Translations under genes and position numbers: made by a program
NCBI GenBank assembly: GCA_946887105.1
Contig: CAMPKJ010000306.1
Location: 1 to 5,482 of the forward strand
Direction: 5' to 3'
Source of the DNA: an uncultured Acidobacteriota bacterium
Lineage (GTDB): Bacteria; Acidobacteriota; Thermoanaerobaculia; Gp7-AA8
DNA: 5,482 nt
In this document: positions 1-5,482 of the stretch, one piece after another
How positions within the stretch are numbered: the stretch's first letter is position 1
Layout: each line of letters begins with the position of its first letter
Notes under the pieces: generated by a model
What the model saw: the letters and a program-made list of their open reading frames with translations, nothing else
What the model was told of the DNA's origin: nothing
Database searches by the model: none

Positions 1-719
1 AGCGCGGTCTGATCGCCATCGGCGCGAATCGAATGCTCGCGCGCCATCCGAATCGCGCTGGCCTTGATGCCGCTATACGAAAAGTCCAGCGATTCGTCGC
101 GGAACTGCGCGACCGCGAACGGGAACCGTTTCGGATCGACCTTCCCGTCGCGTCCATGCTGTTCGATCTGCGGCCCGCCCGGATACGGCAGCCCGATGAA
201 TTTCGCGACTTTGTCGAAGGTCTCGCCGATCGCGTCATCGCGCGTGCGATTGATCTGGCGGATATCGCGGCCGTATACGTCGTAGATCGCCGAGTGCCCG
301 CCCGAAACGACCAGCGACAGGAACCGTCGCGGCAGCGGCAATGCCGCTCCTTCGCGTTGCAGGAATGGCGAATAGATGTGGCCTTCGAGGTGATTGACCG
401 GCACCAGCGGGATGCCCAGTCCATACGCCAGACCCTGCGCGCCCGCGACGCCGACGAGCAGCGCTCCGATCAATCCCGGTCCCGACGTCACGGCGATCGA
501 ATCGACGTCGCTCCACGCGGCGTTCGCGTCGCCGAGGGCGCGGTCGACGAGCGGAAAGAGATGCTGCAGATGTTCGCGCGAGGCGATCTCCGGCACGACG
601 CCGCCGAATGGCTGATGGCGGTCGATCTGCGAGTTGATAAGGTTCACGCGCACGCTGCCGTCGCGCTCGAGCAGCGCCACCGAGGTTTCGTCGCAGGAGG
701 TTTCGATCCCGAGAATCAT
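1..719 (-). CDS. tsaD: tRNA N6-threonylcarbamoyladenosine transferase TsaD, 3' end outside window
   Basis: TsaD (Kae1/Qri7 family, formerly Gcp) transfers the threonylcarbamoyl group made by TsaC onto A37 of ANN-decoding tRNAs, working with TsaB and TsaE in the cytoplasm. Seen here: 239 codons plus two bases, read from an ATG whose complement is at 717-719. The N-terminus is MILGIETSCDETSVAL, the family's opening ASKHA nucleotide-binding strand. HLEGH at residues 110-114 supplies the two metal-binding histidines (H110, H114). SGGHS lies at 139-143, DDAIGETFDKVAK at 161-173, and SYSGIK near 215-220. The family is usually about 340 residues, so roughly 100 C-terminal residues, including the last metal-ligand Asp, lie beyond the left edge. 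An in-frame GTG at 734 would add only VLRPR; the ATG fits the family N-terminus better. No Shine-Dalgarno site precedes it. It is transcribed divergently from valS across a 48-bp spacer. Identification is firm; intactness of the C-terminus cannot be judged. Confidence 0.97.
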   Translation of the reverse strand, partial: MILGIETSCDETSVALLERDGSVRVNLINSQIDRHQPFGGVVPEIASREHLQHLFPLVDRALGDANAAWSDVDSIAVTSGPGLIGALLVGVAGAQGLAYGLGIPLVPVNHLEGHIYSPFLQREGAALPLPRRFLSLVVSGGHSAIYDVYGRDIRQINRTRDDAIGETFDKVAKFIGLPYPGGPQIEQHGRDGKVDPKRFPFAVAQFRDESLDFSYSGIKASAIRMAREHSIRADGDQTA

Positions 720-724
720 ACGCG

Positions 725-753
725 GTCGTAACACATGAGCCGCGCCCTATAAT
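725..753 (+). promoter_or_regulatory. Probable valS-operon promoter with consensus -10 box, in tsaD/valS divergent spacer
   Basis: TATAAT at 748-753 is a perfect match to the sigma-70 -10 hexamer and stands out in a GC-rich setting. A -35 partner is poor: the 17-bp spacing gives GTCGTA (725-730) and the 16-bp spacing gives TCGTAA (726-731), each sharing only two or three bases with TTGACA. There is no extended -10 TGn. Transcription would start near 759-761, leaving only about 7-9 untranslated bases before the valS ATG at 768. The whole spacer (720-767) is 48 bp, so tsaD must use overlapping DNA. A weaker minus-strand -10, CATTAT (complement of 749-754), overlaps the same box. There is no room for a T-box leader. 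The promoter call is an inference from the hexamer and its position. Confidence 0.5.
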
Positions 754-767
754 GCCTCCCCTTTACG

Positions 768-3410
768 ATGAAAGAAGAACTCGCCACTCGTTATGAGCCC
801 GCCGACTTCGAGCAGCGCATCTATGCGCATTGGGAAGCCGGCGGCTATTTCACGCCCGTCGTCGATCGCGAAAAGCCGAAGTTTTCGATCGTCATCCCGC
901 CGCCGAACGTGACCGGCAGGCTGCACATCGGCCACGCGCTGGTGAACACGCTGCAGGACATCATCGTGCGCTGGAAGCGCATGTCCGGCTTCAACACACT
1001 CTGGCTGCCCGGGACCGATCACGCCGGCATCGCCACGCAGATGGTCGTGGAGAAGCAGCTCGAGAAGGAAGGAATCTCGCGTTTCGACCTCGGGCGCGAC
1101 CAATTCGTCGAGCGGGTCTGGCAGTGGAAGGAACAACACTCCTCCGAGATCAAAGACCAGCTCACCCGCCTCGGCGCATCCGCCGACTGGTCACGCGAGC
1201 GTTTCACACTCGATGAAGGACTCTCGCGCGCCGTCCGCTATGTCTTCGTGAAACTCTACGAGGACGGCCTGATCTATCGCGATCTGGCGATGGTGAACTG
1301 GTGCCCGCGCTGCCGTACCGCGATCTCCGACGTCGAAGTCGAATTCCGCGAAACGAACGGCAAGCTCTATCACGTCGATTACCCGCTTGCCGATTCAGCA
1401 TCGGGAAGCGACCGGCGCCTGACCGTGGCCACGACGCGTCCCGAAACGATGCTCGGCGATACCGGCGTGGCCGTGCATCCGGAGGATGAGCGCTACAAGG
1501 ATCTGATCGGCGGGAACGCCATTCTGCCGATCGCGAATCGCGCCATTCCGATCGTCGGCGATCCGGTCCTCGTCGATCCCGAGTTCGGCACCGGCGTCGT
1601 GAAAGTCACGCCGGCGCACGACAAGAACGACTACGAAGCAGGACTGCGCAATCACCTTCCGCAGCTGCAGGTGATCGGCGAAGACGGTCGCATGACCGGC
1701 GCCGCGGGCGCGGAGTTCAGCGGACTCGATCGCAGCGAGGCACGCACCAAGATCGTCGAGATGCTGCGCGAGCAGGGCCTGCTCGTGAAGGTCGACAACC
1801 ACGTGCACAACGTCGGCGTGCACGGCAAGTGCGACACGCCGATCGAGCCGATGATCTCGCGTCAGTGGTTCGTGAAGATCGAGCCGCTCGCGCGTCCCGC
1901 CATCGAGGCGGTGCGCAATGGCGACGTCACCATCACGCCGCAGTCGTGGGAAGCGACGTACTTCAACTGGATGGAGAACATCCACGACTGGACGATCTCG
2001 CGCCAGCTGTGGTGGGGCCATCGCATCCCGGCGTTCCATTGCCCGAACGGCCACACCACCGTGTCGATGGACGATCTCACGGTCTGTCCGCAATGCGGCG
2101 CGCCGGTGACGCAGGAGACGGACGTTCTCGACACCTGGTTCTCATCGGGGCTGTGGCCGTTCTCGACGCTCGGCTGGCCCGACGAGAACGCGCCCGACTA
2201 CGACGTCTTCTATCCGACCGACACGCTCATCACCGGCTTCGACATCCTCTTCTTCTGGGTGGCGCGCATGATCATGCTCGGCTTGCGCTTCACCGGAAAA
2301 GCGCCGTTCTCACAGGTCTTTCTCAATGGCCTGGTGCGCGACGAGCAGGGGCGGAAGATGTCGAAGACGATCGGCAACGTGATCGATCCGCTCGACGTGG
2401 TGAACGAAGTCGGCGCCGACGCGTTGCGCTTCACGCTGGCCGTGAATACGTCGGGACGCGACATTCCGCTCGGCAAGTCGCGCATCCAGGGTTACTCGGC
2501 GTTCGTGAACAAGATCTGGAACGCGTCGCGCTTCGCGATGATGCACATCGATACGGAGCTGAAGGATGCCGGACCGATCGACCGCGACAACCTCTCGACC
2601 GTCGAACGCTGGATCCTCTCGCGCCTCAATGCGACCACGCGCGAGGTGAACAAGCAGCTCTCCGTGTTCCGCTTCGATGAAGCGGCCAGCGCGATCTACC
2701 AGTTCTTCTGGCACGAGTTCTGTGACTGGTACATCGAGATGGCCAAGCCGGTGCTCCTCGGGAAGCACGGCACCGACGAAAATCGCGCGCTGGCCCGCCG
2801 CGTCCTGCTCGAAGTGCTCGACCGTTCGCTGCGCCTGCTCCATCCGTTCATGCCGTTCGTGACGGAAGAGATCTGGCTCAAGCTCGGCGGCGTGGAGCCG
2901 TCGATCATGATCGCGCCGTATCCGATCGTCGAAGACGTGCTCGAGGATCCGGAAGCGGAGCGGCTCGCAAACGCCGTGAAGGCGATCATCACCACGGTGC
3001 GCAATCTGCGCGCGGAGCGCGGCTTCACGCCGAAGGACCGCTTCACGCTGTATGTCCGCGGCACCGCGGAACGCGAGTCGAACTTCTTCCGCGAGTACGG
3101 CTACCTGCTGCTCGAGCTGGCGCGCCTCAACGAGGTGATCGTCGAAGGCGAGCCGCCCGCCGGAGCGCATCAGGACGTGGTGGAAGGGTTCCCGATTGCG
3201 ATCGTCTTCCCGGAGAAAGTGATCTCCGAGGAGCAGCGCGAGAAGGTGCGCCGCGAGATCGAGAAGACGCGCAACGAGCTGGCGTCGATGGAGGCCAAGC
3301 TCGCCAACGAACAGTTCGTGCGCAATGCGCCGCCGCACATCGTCGAGGGCGCACAGGCGCGCCAGGCCGAGCTGCGCGCGCGGCTGGAAACGCTGCAACA
3401 GAATCAGTAG
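768..3410 (+). CDS. valS: Valyl-tRNA synthetase (class Ia), complete, 880 aa
   Basis: Charges tRNA-Val with valine using ATP in the cytoplasm and hydrolyses mischarged Thr-tRNA-Val. Class I signatures are intact: PPNVTG then HIGH at residues 53-56, GTDHAG at 82-87, and KMSKT at 530-534. DWTISRQLWWGHRIP at 407-421 and DTWFSS at 455-460 are typical of the Val/Ile/Leu group. The CP1 editing domain, about 190-345, carries TTRPET (222-227) and GTGVVKVTPAHD, with the conserved editing Asp at 285. Likely zinc sites are C179/C182 with H352/C355, and C425/H429 with C440/C443; each seems to have His in place of one usual Cys. The anticodon-binding helical domain spans about 615-770. A charged coiled-coil tRNA arm ends the protein (about 831-878). 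Length is normal for bacterial ValRS. An in-frame TAA at 750-752 leaves the ATG at 768 as the only suitable start, yet it has no Shine-Dalgarno site. It appears to be first in an operon; birA begins 8 bp after its TAG. Confidence 0.98.
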   Translation: MKEELATRYEPADFEQRIYAHWEAGGYFTPVVDREKPKFSIVIPPPNVTGRLHIGHALVNTLQDIIVRWKRMSGFNTLWLPGTDHAGIATQMVVEKQLEKEGISRFDLGRDQFVERVWQWKEQHSSEIKDQLTRLGASADWSRERFTLDEGLSRAVRYVFVKLYEDGLIYRDLAMVNWCPRCRTAISDVEVEFRETNGKLYHVDYPLADSASGSDRRLTVATTRPETMLGDTGVAVHPEDERYKDLIGGNAILPIANRAIPIVGDPVLVDPEFGTGVVKVTPAHDKNDYEAGLRNHLPQLQVIGEDGRMTGAAGAEFSGLDRSEARTKIVEMLREQGLLVKVDNHVHNVGVHGKCDTPIEPMISRQWFVKIEPLARPAIEAVRNGDVTITPQSWEATYFNWMENIHDWTISRQLWWGHRIPAFHCPNGHTTVSMDDLTVCPQCGAPVTQETDVLDTWFSSGLWPFSTLGWPDENAPDYDVFYPTDTLITGFDILFFWVARMIMLGLRFTGKAPFSQVFLNGLVRDEQGRKMSKTIGNVIDPLDVVNEVGADALRFTLAVNTSGRDIPLGKSRIQGYSAFVNKIWNASRFAMMHIDTELKDAGPIDRDNLSTVERWILSRLNATTREVNKQLSVFRFDEAASAIYQFFWHEFCDWYIEMAKPVLLGKHGTDENRALARRVLLEVLDRSLRLLHPFMPFVTEEIWLKLGGVEPSIMIAPYPIVEDVLEDPEAERLANAVKAIITTVRNLRAERGFTPKDRFTLYVRGTAERESNFFREYGYLLLELARLNEVIVEGEPPAGAHQDVVEGFPIAIVFPEKVISEEQREKVRREIEKTRNELASMEAKLANEQFVRNAPPHIVEGAQARQAELRARLETLQQNQ

Positions 3411-3418
3411 CGGACGCA

Positions 3419-4183
3419 ATGATCGACACGCGCACGGTCGTCCCCCGTCTCCGGACCATCGAGTCGCTCGCGATGATCTCGCGCGTGGCCTCGACGAACC
3501 TGATCGGGCGGCGCATCGTGAACGAGTGCATCGAGAACGAGCTCTCGCTGCCGCAGGCGATGATCCTGGCGCGCGAGCAGTTCGCCGGCCGCGGCCGGAA
3601 CGAGCGCAGCTGGTCCTCGCCGCCGGACAAGGGGATCTACGCCACCACGCTGCTCACGCGTCCCGCGCGCGAGCTGGCACTGGTGCCGCTGGCGATGGCG
3701 AACATCGTCGCGTCCTATCTGCGCGAGACGTTCGCCATCGACGCGCGCATCAAATGGCCGAACGACATCCTGGTCGGCGGCAGGAAGATCGCCGGCATTC
3801 TCACCGAGGCGCGCGTGCAGGACGATCGCGTATTCCTGATGATCGGCACCGGCGTGAACATCGAGCCGTGGCAGGACGACACGCGTCCGAACGCGACGTC
3901 GATCCGCGAGAACACATCGCGCTTTTCCGGCGTCGGCGCGGCGACGGTGGCGTTCATCGAGCACGGCGACGAACAGCTCTCGCACCCCTTCGAGCACGAT
4001 GACGTGCTCGCGCAATGGCGCGCACACACCGTCCACCAGCCCGGCGATCGCATTCAGTGCGTGATCGGCGACAGGACCGTCAGCGGAACGTGGATGCGCA
4101 TCGACGAAGACGGGCGCGCGGTCTTGAATACGGCCGAGGGGGCGATGGCGGTTTCGGCTGGCGACTTGATTCTGGCAGGATAA
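3419..4183 (+). CDS. birA: Biotin--[acetyl-CoA-carboxylase] ligase, class I (no HTH domain), 254 aa
   Basis: Activates biotin to biotinyl-5'-AMP and attaches it to the target lysine of biotin carrier proteins such as AccB, in the cytoplasm. Seen here: STN at residues 25-27, the biotin/adenylate loop GRGRNERSW at 57-65 (canonical form GRGRRGRxW, with both key arginines R58 and R60 kept), KWPNDI at 112-117, GGRKIAGIL with likely catalytic K123, and GTGVN at 143-147. A small beta-barrel C-terminal domain covers about 205-254. The catalytic domain begins almost at the N-terminus, so there is no winged-helix DNA-binding domain. By family knowledge it is therefore an enzyme only and not a repressor of biotin genes. 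The start follows valS by 8 bp, with no clear Shine-Dalgarno site (only GGA at 3412-3414), so translation may depend on coupling to valS. The stop lies 10 bp before coaX. birA next to coaX is a recurrent bacterial arrangement, and both serve acyl metabolism. Confidence 0.96.
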   Translation: MIDTRTVVPRLRTIESLAMISRVASTNLIGRRIVNECIENELSLPQAMILAREQFAGRGRNERSWSSPPDKGIYATTLLTRPARELALVPLAMANIVASYLRETFAIDARIKWPNDILVGGRKIAGILTEARVQDDRVFLMIGTGVNIEPWQDDTRPNATSIRENTSRFSGVGAATVAFIEHGDEQLSHPFEHDDVLAQWRAHTVHQPGDRIQCVIGDRTVSGTWMRIDEDGRAVLNTAEGAMAVSAGDLILAG

Positions 4184-4190
4184 ACTGCCA
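4173..4190 (+). other. Small inverted repeat (hairpin) over the birA stop codon, just before coaX
   Basis: TGGCAG (4173-4178) and CTGCCA (4185-4190) are perfect 6-bp inverted arms around the 6-base loop GATAAA, which contains the birA TAA stop at 4181-4183. The coaX ATG at 4194 follows three bases after the second arm. The only Shine-Dalgarno-like bases for coaX, AGGA at 4177-4180, lie partly in the left arm. There is no T-run, so it is not an intrinsic terminator. Ribosomes finishing birA would melt it, which would suit translational coupling, but a repeat this short can easily arise by chance. Confidence 0.3.
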
Positions 4191-4193
4191 CGA

Positions 4194-4985
4194 ATGTCGT
4201 CGAACCTGCTCGTCGTCGATCTCGGCAACACGAACATCGTCCTCGGCGTTTATCGCGGCGAAGAGCTGGTGAACTCGTGGCGCCTCGCCACCGCGCGCGA
4301 GCGCACCGCCGACGAGTACGGCATCCTCGCGCGCCAGCTCATCGGCGACGACATGCATGCATCGCTCGACGGGGCCATCGTGGCGTCGGTGGTTCCGCCG
4401 CTGAACAGCGCGATGGCGTTCATGATCCGCAAGTACTTCGGCGGGATCGAGTCGCTGTTCGTCGAGCCGGGCGTGAAGACCGGCATCGCCATCCACGTCG
4501 ACAACCCGCAGGAAGTGGGCGCGGACCGCATCGTGAACTGCGCGGCCGCACACGACGCGTACGGCGGACCGACCGTGATCGTCGACTTCGGCACCGCCAC
4601 GACGTTCGACGTGGTGACCGCGAACGCGGAGTTCGTCGGCGGCGTGATCGCGCCCGGCCTGAACATCTCCGCCGAGGCGTTGTTCGCGCGAGCCGCGCGG
4701 CTGCCGCGTGTCGACATCCGCCGGCCCGATCGCGTGATCGGCACGAACACCGTCGTGAACATGCAGTCCGGCATCTACTTCGGATACCTCGGCCTGGTCG
4801 ACGGCATCCTGGCGCGCATCCGCAGCGAAGTGCCCGACCTCAGACGCGTCGTCGCGACCGGCGGCCTGGCGTCGCTGTTCGCGGAGGAAAGCGAGCACAT
4901 CGACGACGTCGATCCCGAGCTCACGTTGAAAGGACTGAAGATCATCTACGATCGCAACCGCACCGCGCGGCGCGCACGCAAATGA
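4194..4985 (+). CDS. coaX: Type III pantothenate kinase, complete, 263 aa
   Basis: Phosphorylates pantothenate to 4'-phosphopantothenate, the first step of coenzyme A synthesis. By family knowledge type III enzymes (ASKHA fold) need a monovalent cation, bind ATP weakly and are not feedback-inhibited by CoA. Seen here: the phosphate-binding loop DLGNTN at residues 9-14 with catalytic-type D9, SVVPPLN at 65-71, pantothenate-site GADR at 109-112, DFGTATTFD at 131-139, GGVIAPG at 149-155 and TGG at 222-224. Length is normal for the family. Some databases call such proteins Baf (Bvg accessory factor) after the Bordetella homologue; the full motif set supports the kinase here. It starts 10 bp after birA without a well-placed Shine-Dalgarno site (AGGA lies 13 bases upstream). 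Its TGA overlaps the next start in an ATGA junction. Expression is probably from the valS promoter. Confidence 0.97.
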   Translation: MSSNLLVVDLGNTNIVLGVYRGEELVNSWRLATARERTADEYGILARQLIGDDMHASLDGAIVASVVPPLNSAMAFMIRKYFGGIESLFVEPGVKTGIAIHVDNPQEVGADRIVNCAAAHDAYGGPTVIVDFGTATTFDVVTANAEFVGGVIAPGLNISAEALFARAARLPRVDIRRPDRVIGTNTVVNMQSGIYFGYLGLVDGILARIRSEVPDLRRVVATGGLASLFAEESEHIDDVDPELTLKGLKIIYDRNRTARRARK

Positions 4986-5482
4986 GGACCGCCCTCTCCT
5001 TCCTGGTTTCCTTTCTTTTTCTATCCTCCTCCGCGCCCGCGCAGGTGAGCGCGAAGAGCGCGGCGCTCTCCACCGCGCATCCGCTCGCGACGCGCGCCGG
5101 ATTGCGCGTCTTGCAGCAGGGCGGCACGGCGGCCGACGCGGCGGTTGCGGTCGCGACGGTGCTCGCGGTGGTGCATCCGCAGGCGGGCAATCTCGGCGGC
5201 GGCGGCTTTGCGGTTTACTACGACGCGGAAACGCGCGGCATCTGGACGCTCGACTTCCGCGAAGTGGCGCCGCGTGAAACGGCGCGGAACATGTTCGACA
5301 AACTGCCCGCCGCAGGTGCGCGCTCCGCGGGCGTTCCCGGAACGGTGGCAGGACTCGAAGCGCTGCATCAGAAATTCGGCGCGCGCCCGTGGAAGGAACT
5401 GCTCGCGCCTGCGATCGCCGTCGCGAACGAAGGTGCGCGGGCCGACGCGGAAATCTCCGCCGACATCGATGCGGCGAAACGC
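4982..5482 (+). CDS. ggt: Gamma-glutamyltranspeptidase precursor, N-terminal part, runs off right edge
   Basis: Ntn-hydrolase that cleaves the gamma-glutamyl bond of glutathione and related compounds, or transfers that group, outside the cytoplasm. Only 167 codons of a family usually about 550-580 residues long are present. The first 20 residues form a signal peptide: a short MRTA start, a Leu/Phe/Ser core and a likely cleavage after APA-20, before QVSA; there is no lipobox Cys. The mature part shows STAHPLATRAG, the GGTAADAAVA helix (48-57), LGGGGFAVYYD (71-81), LDFREVAP (90-97) with R93 matching the arginine that binds the substrate carboxylate, and AGVPGTVAGL (116-125). The autoprocessing Thr that starts the small subunit lies beyond the window, so activity cannot be confirmed. 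The ATG overlaps the coaX stop (ATGA, 4982-4985), and with no Shine-Dalgarno site this suggests translational coupling. A related secreted Ggt-fold acylase is possible but less likely given the R93 motif. Confidence 0.93.
   Translation, partial: MRTALSFLVSFLFLSSSAPAQVSAKSAALSTAHPLATRAGLRVLQQGGTAADAAVAVATVLAVVHPQAGNLGGGGFAVYYDAETRGIWTLDFREVAPRETARNMFDKLPAAGARSAGVPGTVAGLEALHQKFGARPWKELLAPAIAVANEGARADAEISADIDAAKR

Noticed and set aside
33..731. 232-codon plus-strand open frame opposite tsaD
   Set aside because: It is antisense to a firmly identified TsaD reading frame. Its product is Arg/Asp-rich and low in recognisable motifs, as expected of shadow frames in GC-rich DNA.
720..767. T-box or other riboswitch upstream of valS
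   Set aside because: The spacer is only 48 bp and the likely leader is under 10 bases, so no such element fits.
1829..2680. 283-codon plus-strand open frame inside valS in another frame
   Set aside because: The translation is Arg/His/Ala-rich with no motif, fully inside valS, which has intact class I signatures through the same region.
2310..3419. 369-codon minus-strand open frame opposite the 3' half of valS
   Set aside because: It is long, but stop codons are rare in GC-rich antisense frames. The Arg/His/Leu-rich translation shows no known domain, and valS is clearly the coding strand.
3404..4237. 277-codon minus-strand open frame opposite birA
   Set aside because: Antisense shadow of BirA, whose catalytic motifs are intact; the reverse translation resembles no family I know.
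4080..4898. 272-codon minus-strand open frame opposite coaX
   Set aside because: Antisense shadow; CoaX motifs on the plus strand are complete and no minus-strand start signal or domain is apparent.
4984..5020. Possible intrinsic terminator at the coaX/ggt junction: GAGG/CCTC stem then a T-run at 5016-5020
   Set aside because: The stem is only 4 bp and the T-run lies about 20 bases further on, inside the ggt signal-peptide codons. The spacing and strength do not fit a terminator.
5025..5032. Minus-strand GGAGGAGG resembling a strong ribosome binding site
   Set aside because: It is the complement of Ser codons in the ggt signal peptide, and no credible minus-strand gene starts just beyond it.

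Overview
The window is a stretch of GC-rich (by eye well over 60%) bacterial chromosome, densely packed with housekeeping genes. It holds five protein-coding genes, two of them cut by the window edges. On the minus strand, running off the left edge, is tsaD, the tRNA threonylcarbamoyladenosine (t6A) transferase subunit. After a 48-bp divergent spacer, four genes run on the plus strand: valS (valyl-tRNA synthetase), birA (biotin-protein ligase without a DNA-binding domain), coaX (type III pantothenate kinase) and the first 167 codons of a secreted gamma-glutamyltranspeptidase (ggt).

The plus-strand genes are very tightly spaced: 8 bp between valS and birA, 10 bp between birA and coaX, and a 4-base ATGA overlap between coaX and ggt. 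This suggests one transcription unit. The only promoter-like signal is a perfect TATAAT at 748-753 in the tsaD/valS spacer. No terminator, tRNA, rRNA, CRISPR array, insertion sequence or riboswitch was seen. There is no gene-free stretch longer than 48 bp.

Functionally, tsaD and valS serve translation (tRNA modification and charging). birA and coaX serve two cofactors of acyl metabolism, protein-bound biotin and coenzyme A. ggt would hydrolyse gamma-glutamyl compounds such as glutathione outside the cytoplasm. Beyond co-expression, a direct functional link between ggt and the rest is not evident.

The organism is a high-GC bacterium. The export signal on Ggt fits a Gram-negative type envelope, and type III pantothenate kinase next to a regulator-less BirA occurs in several phyla. 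Acidobacteriota or a related soil lineage is a guess from gene order and composition, with low confidence. None of the five start codons has a convincing Shine-Dalgarno sequence, which may be a trait of the lineage.

I found no sign of a previously undescribed system. The points worth a second look are small: the compact divergent promoter with an almost leaderless valS, the lack of Shine-Dalgarno sites, a hairpin over the birA stop codon, Cys-to-His changes in the likely ValRS zinc sites, and the ggt junction.
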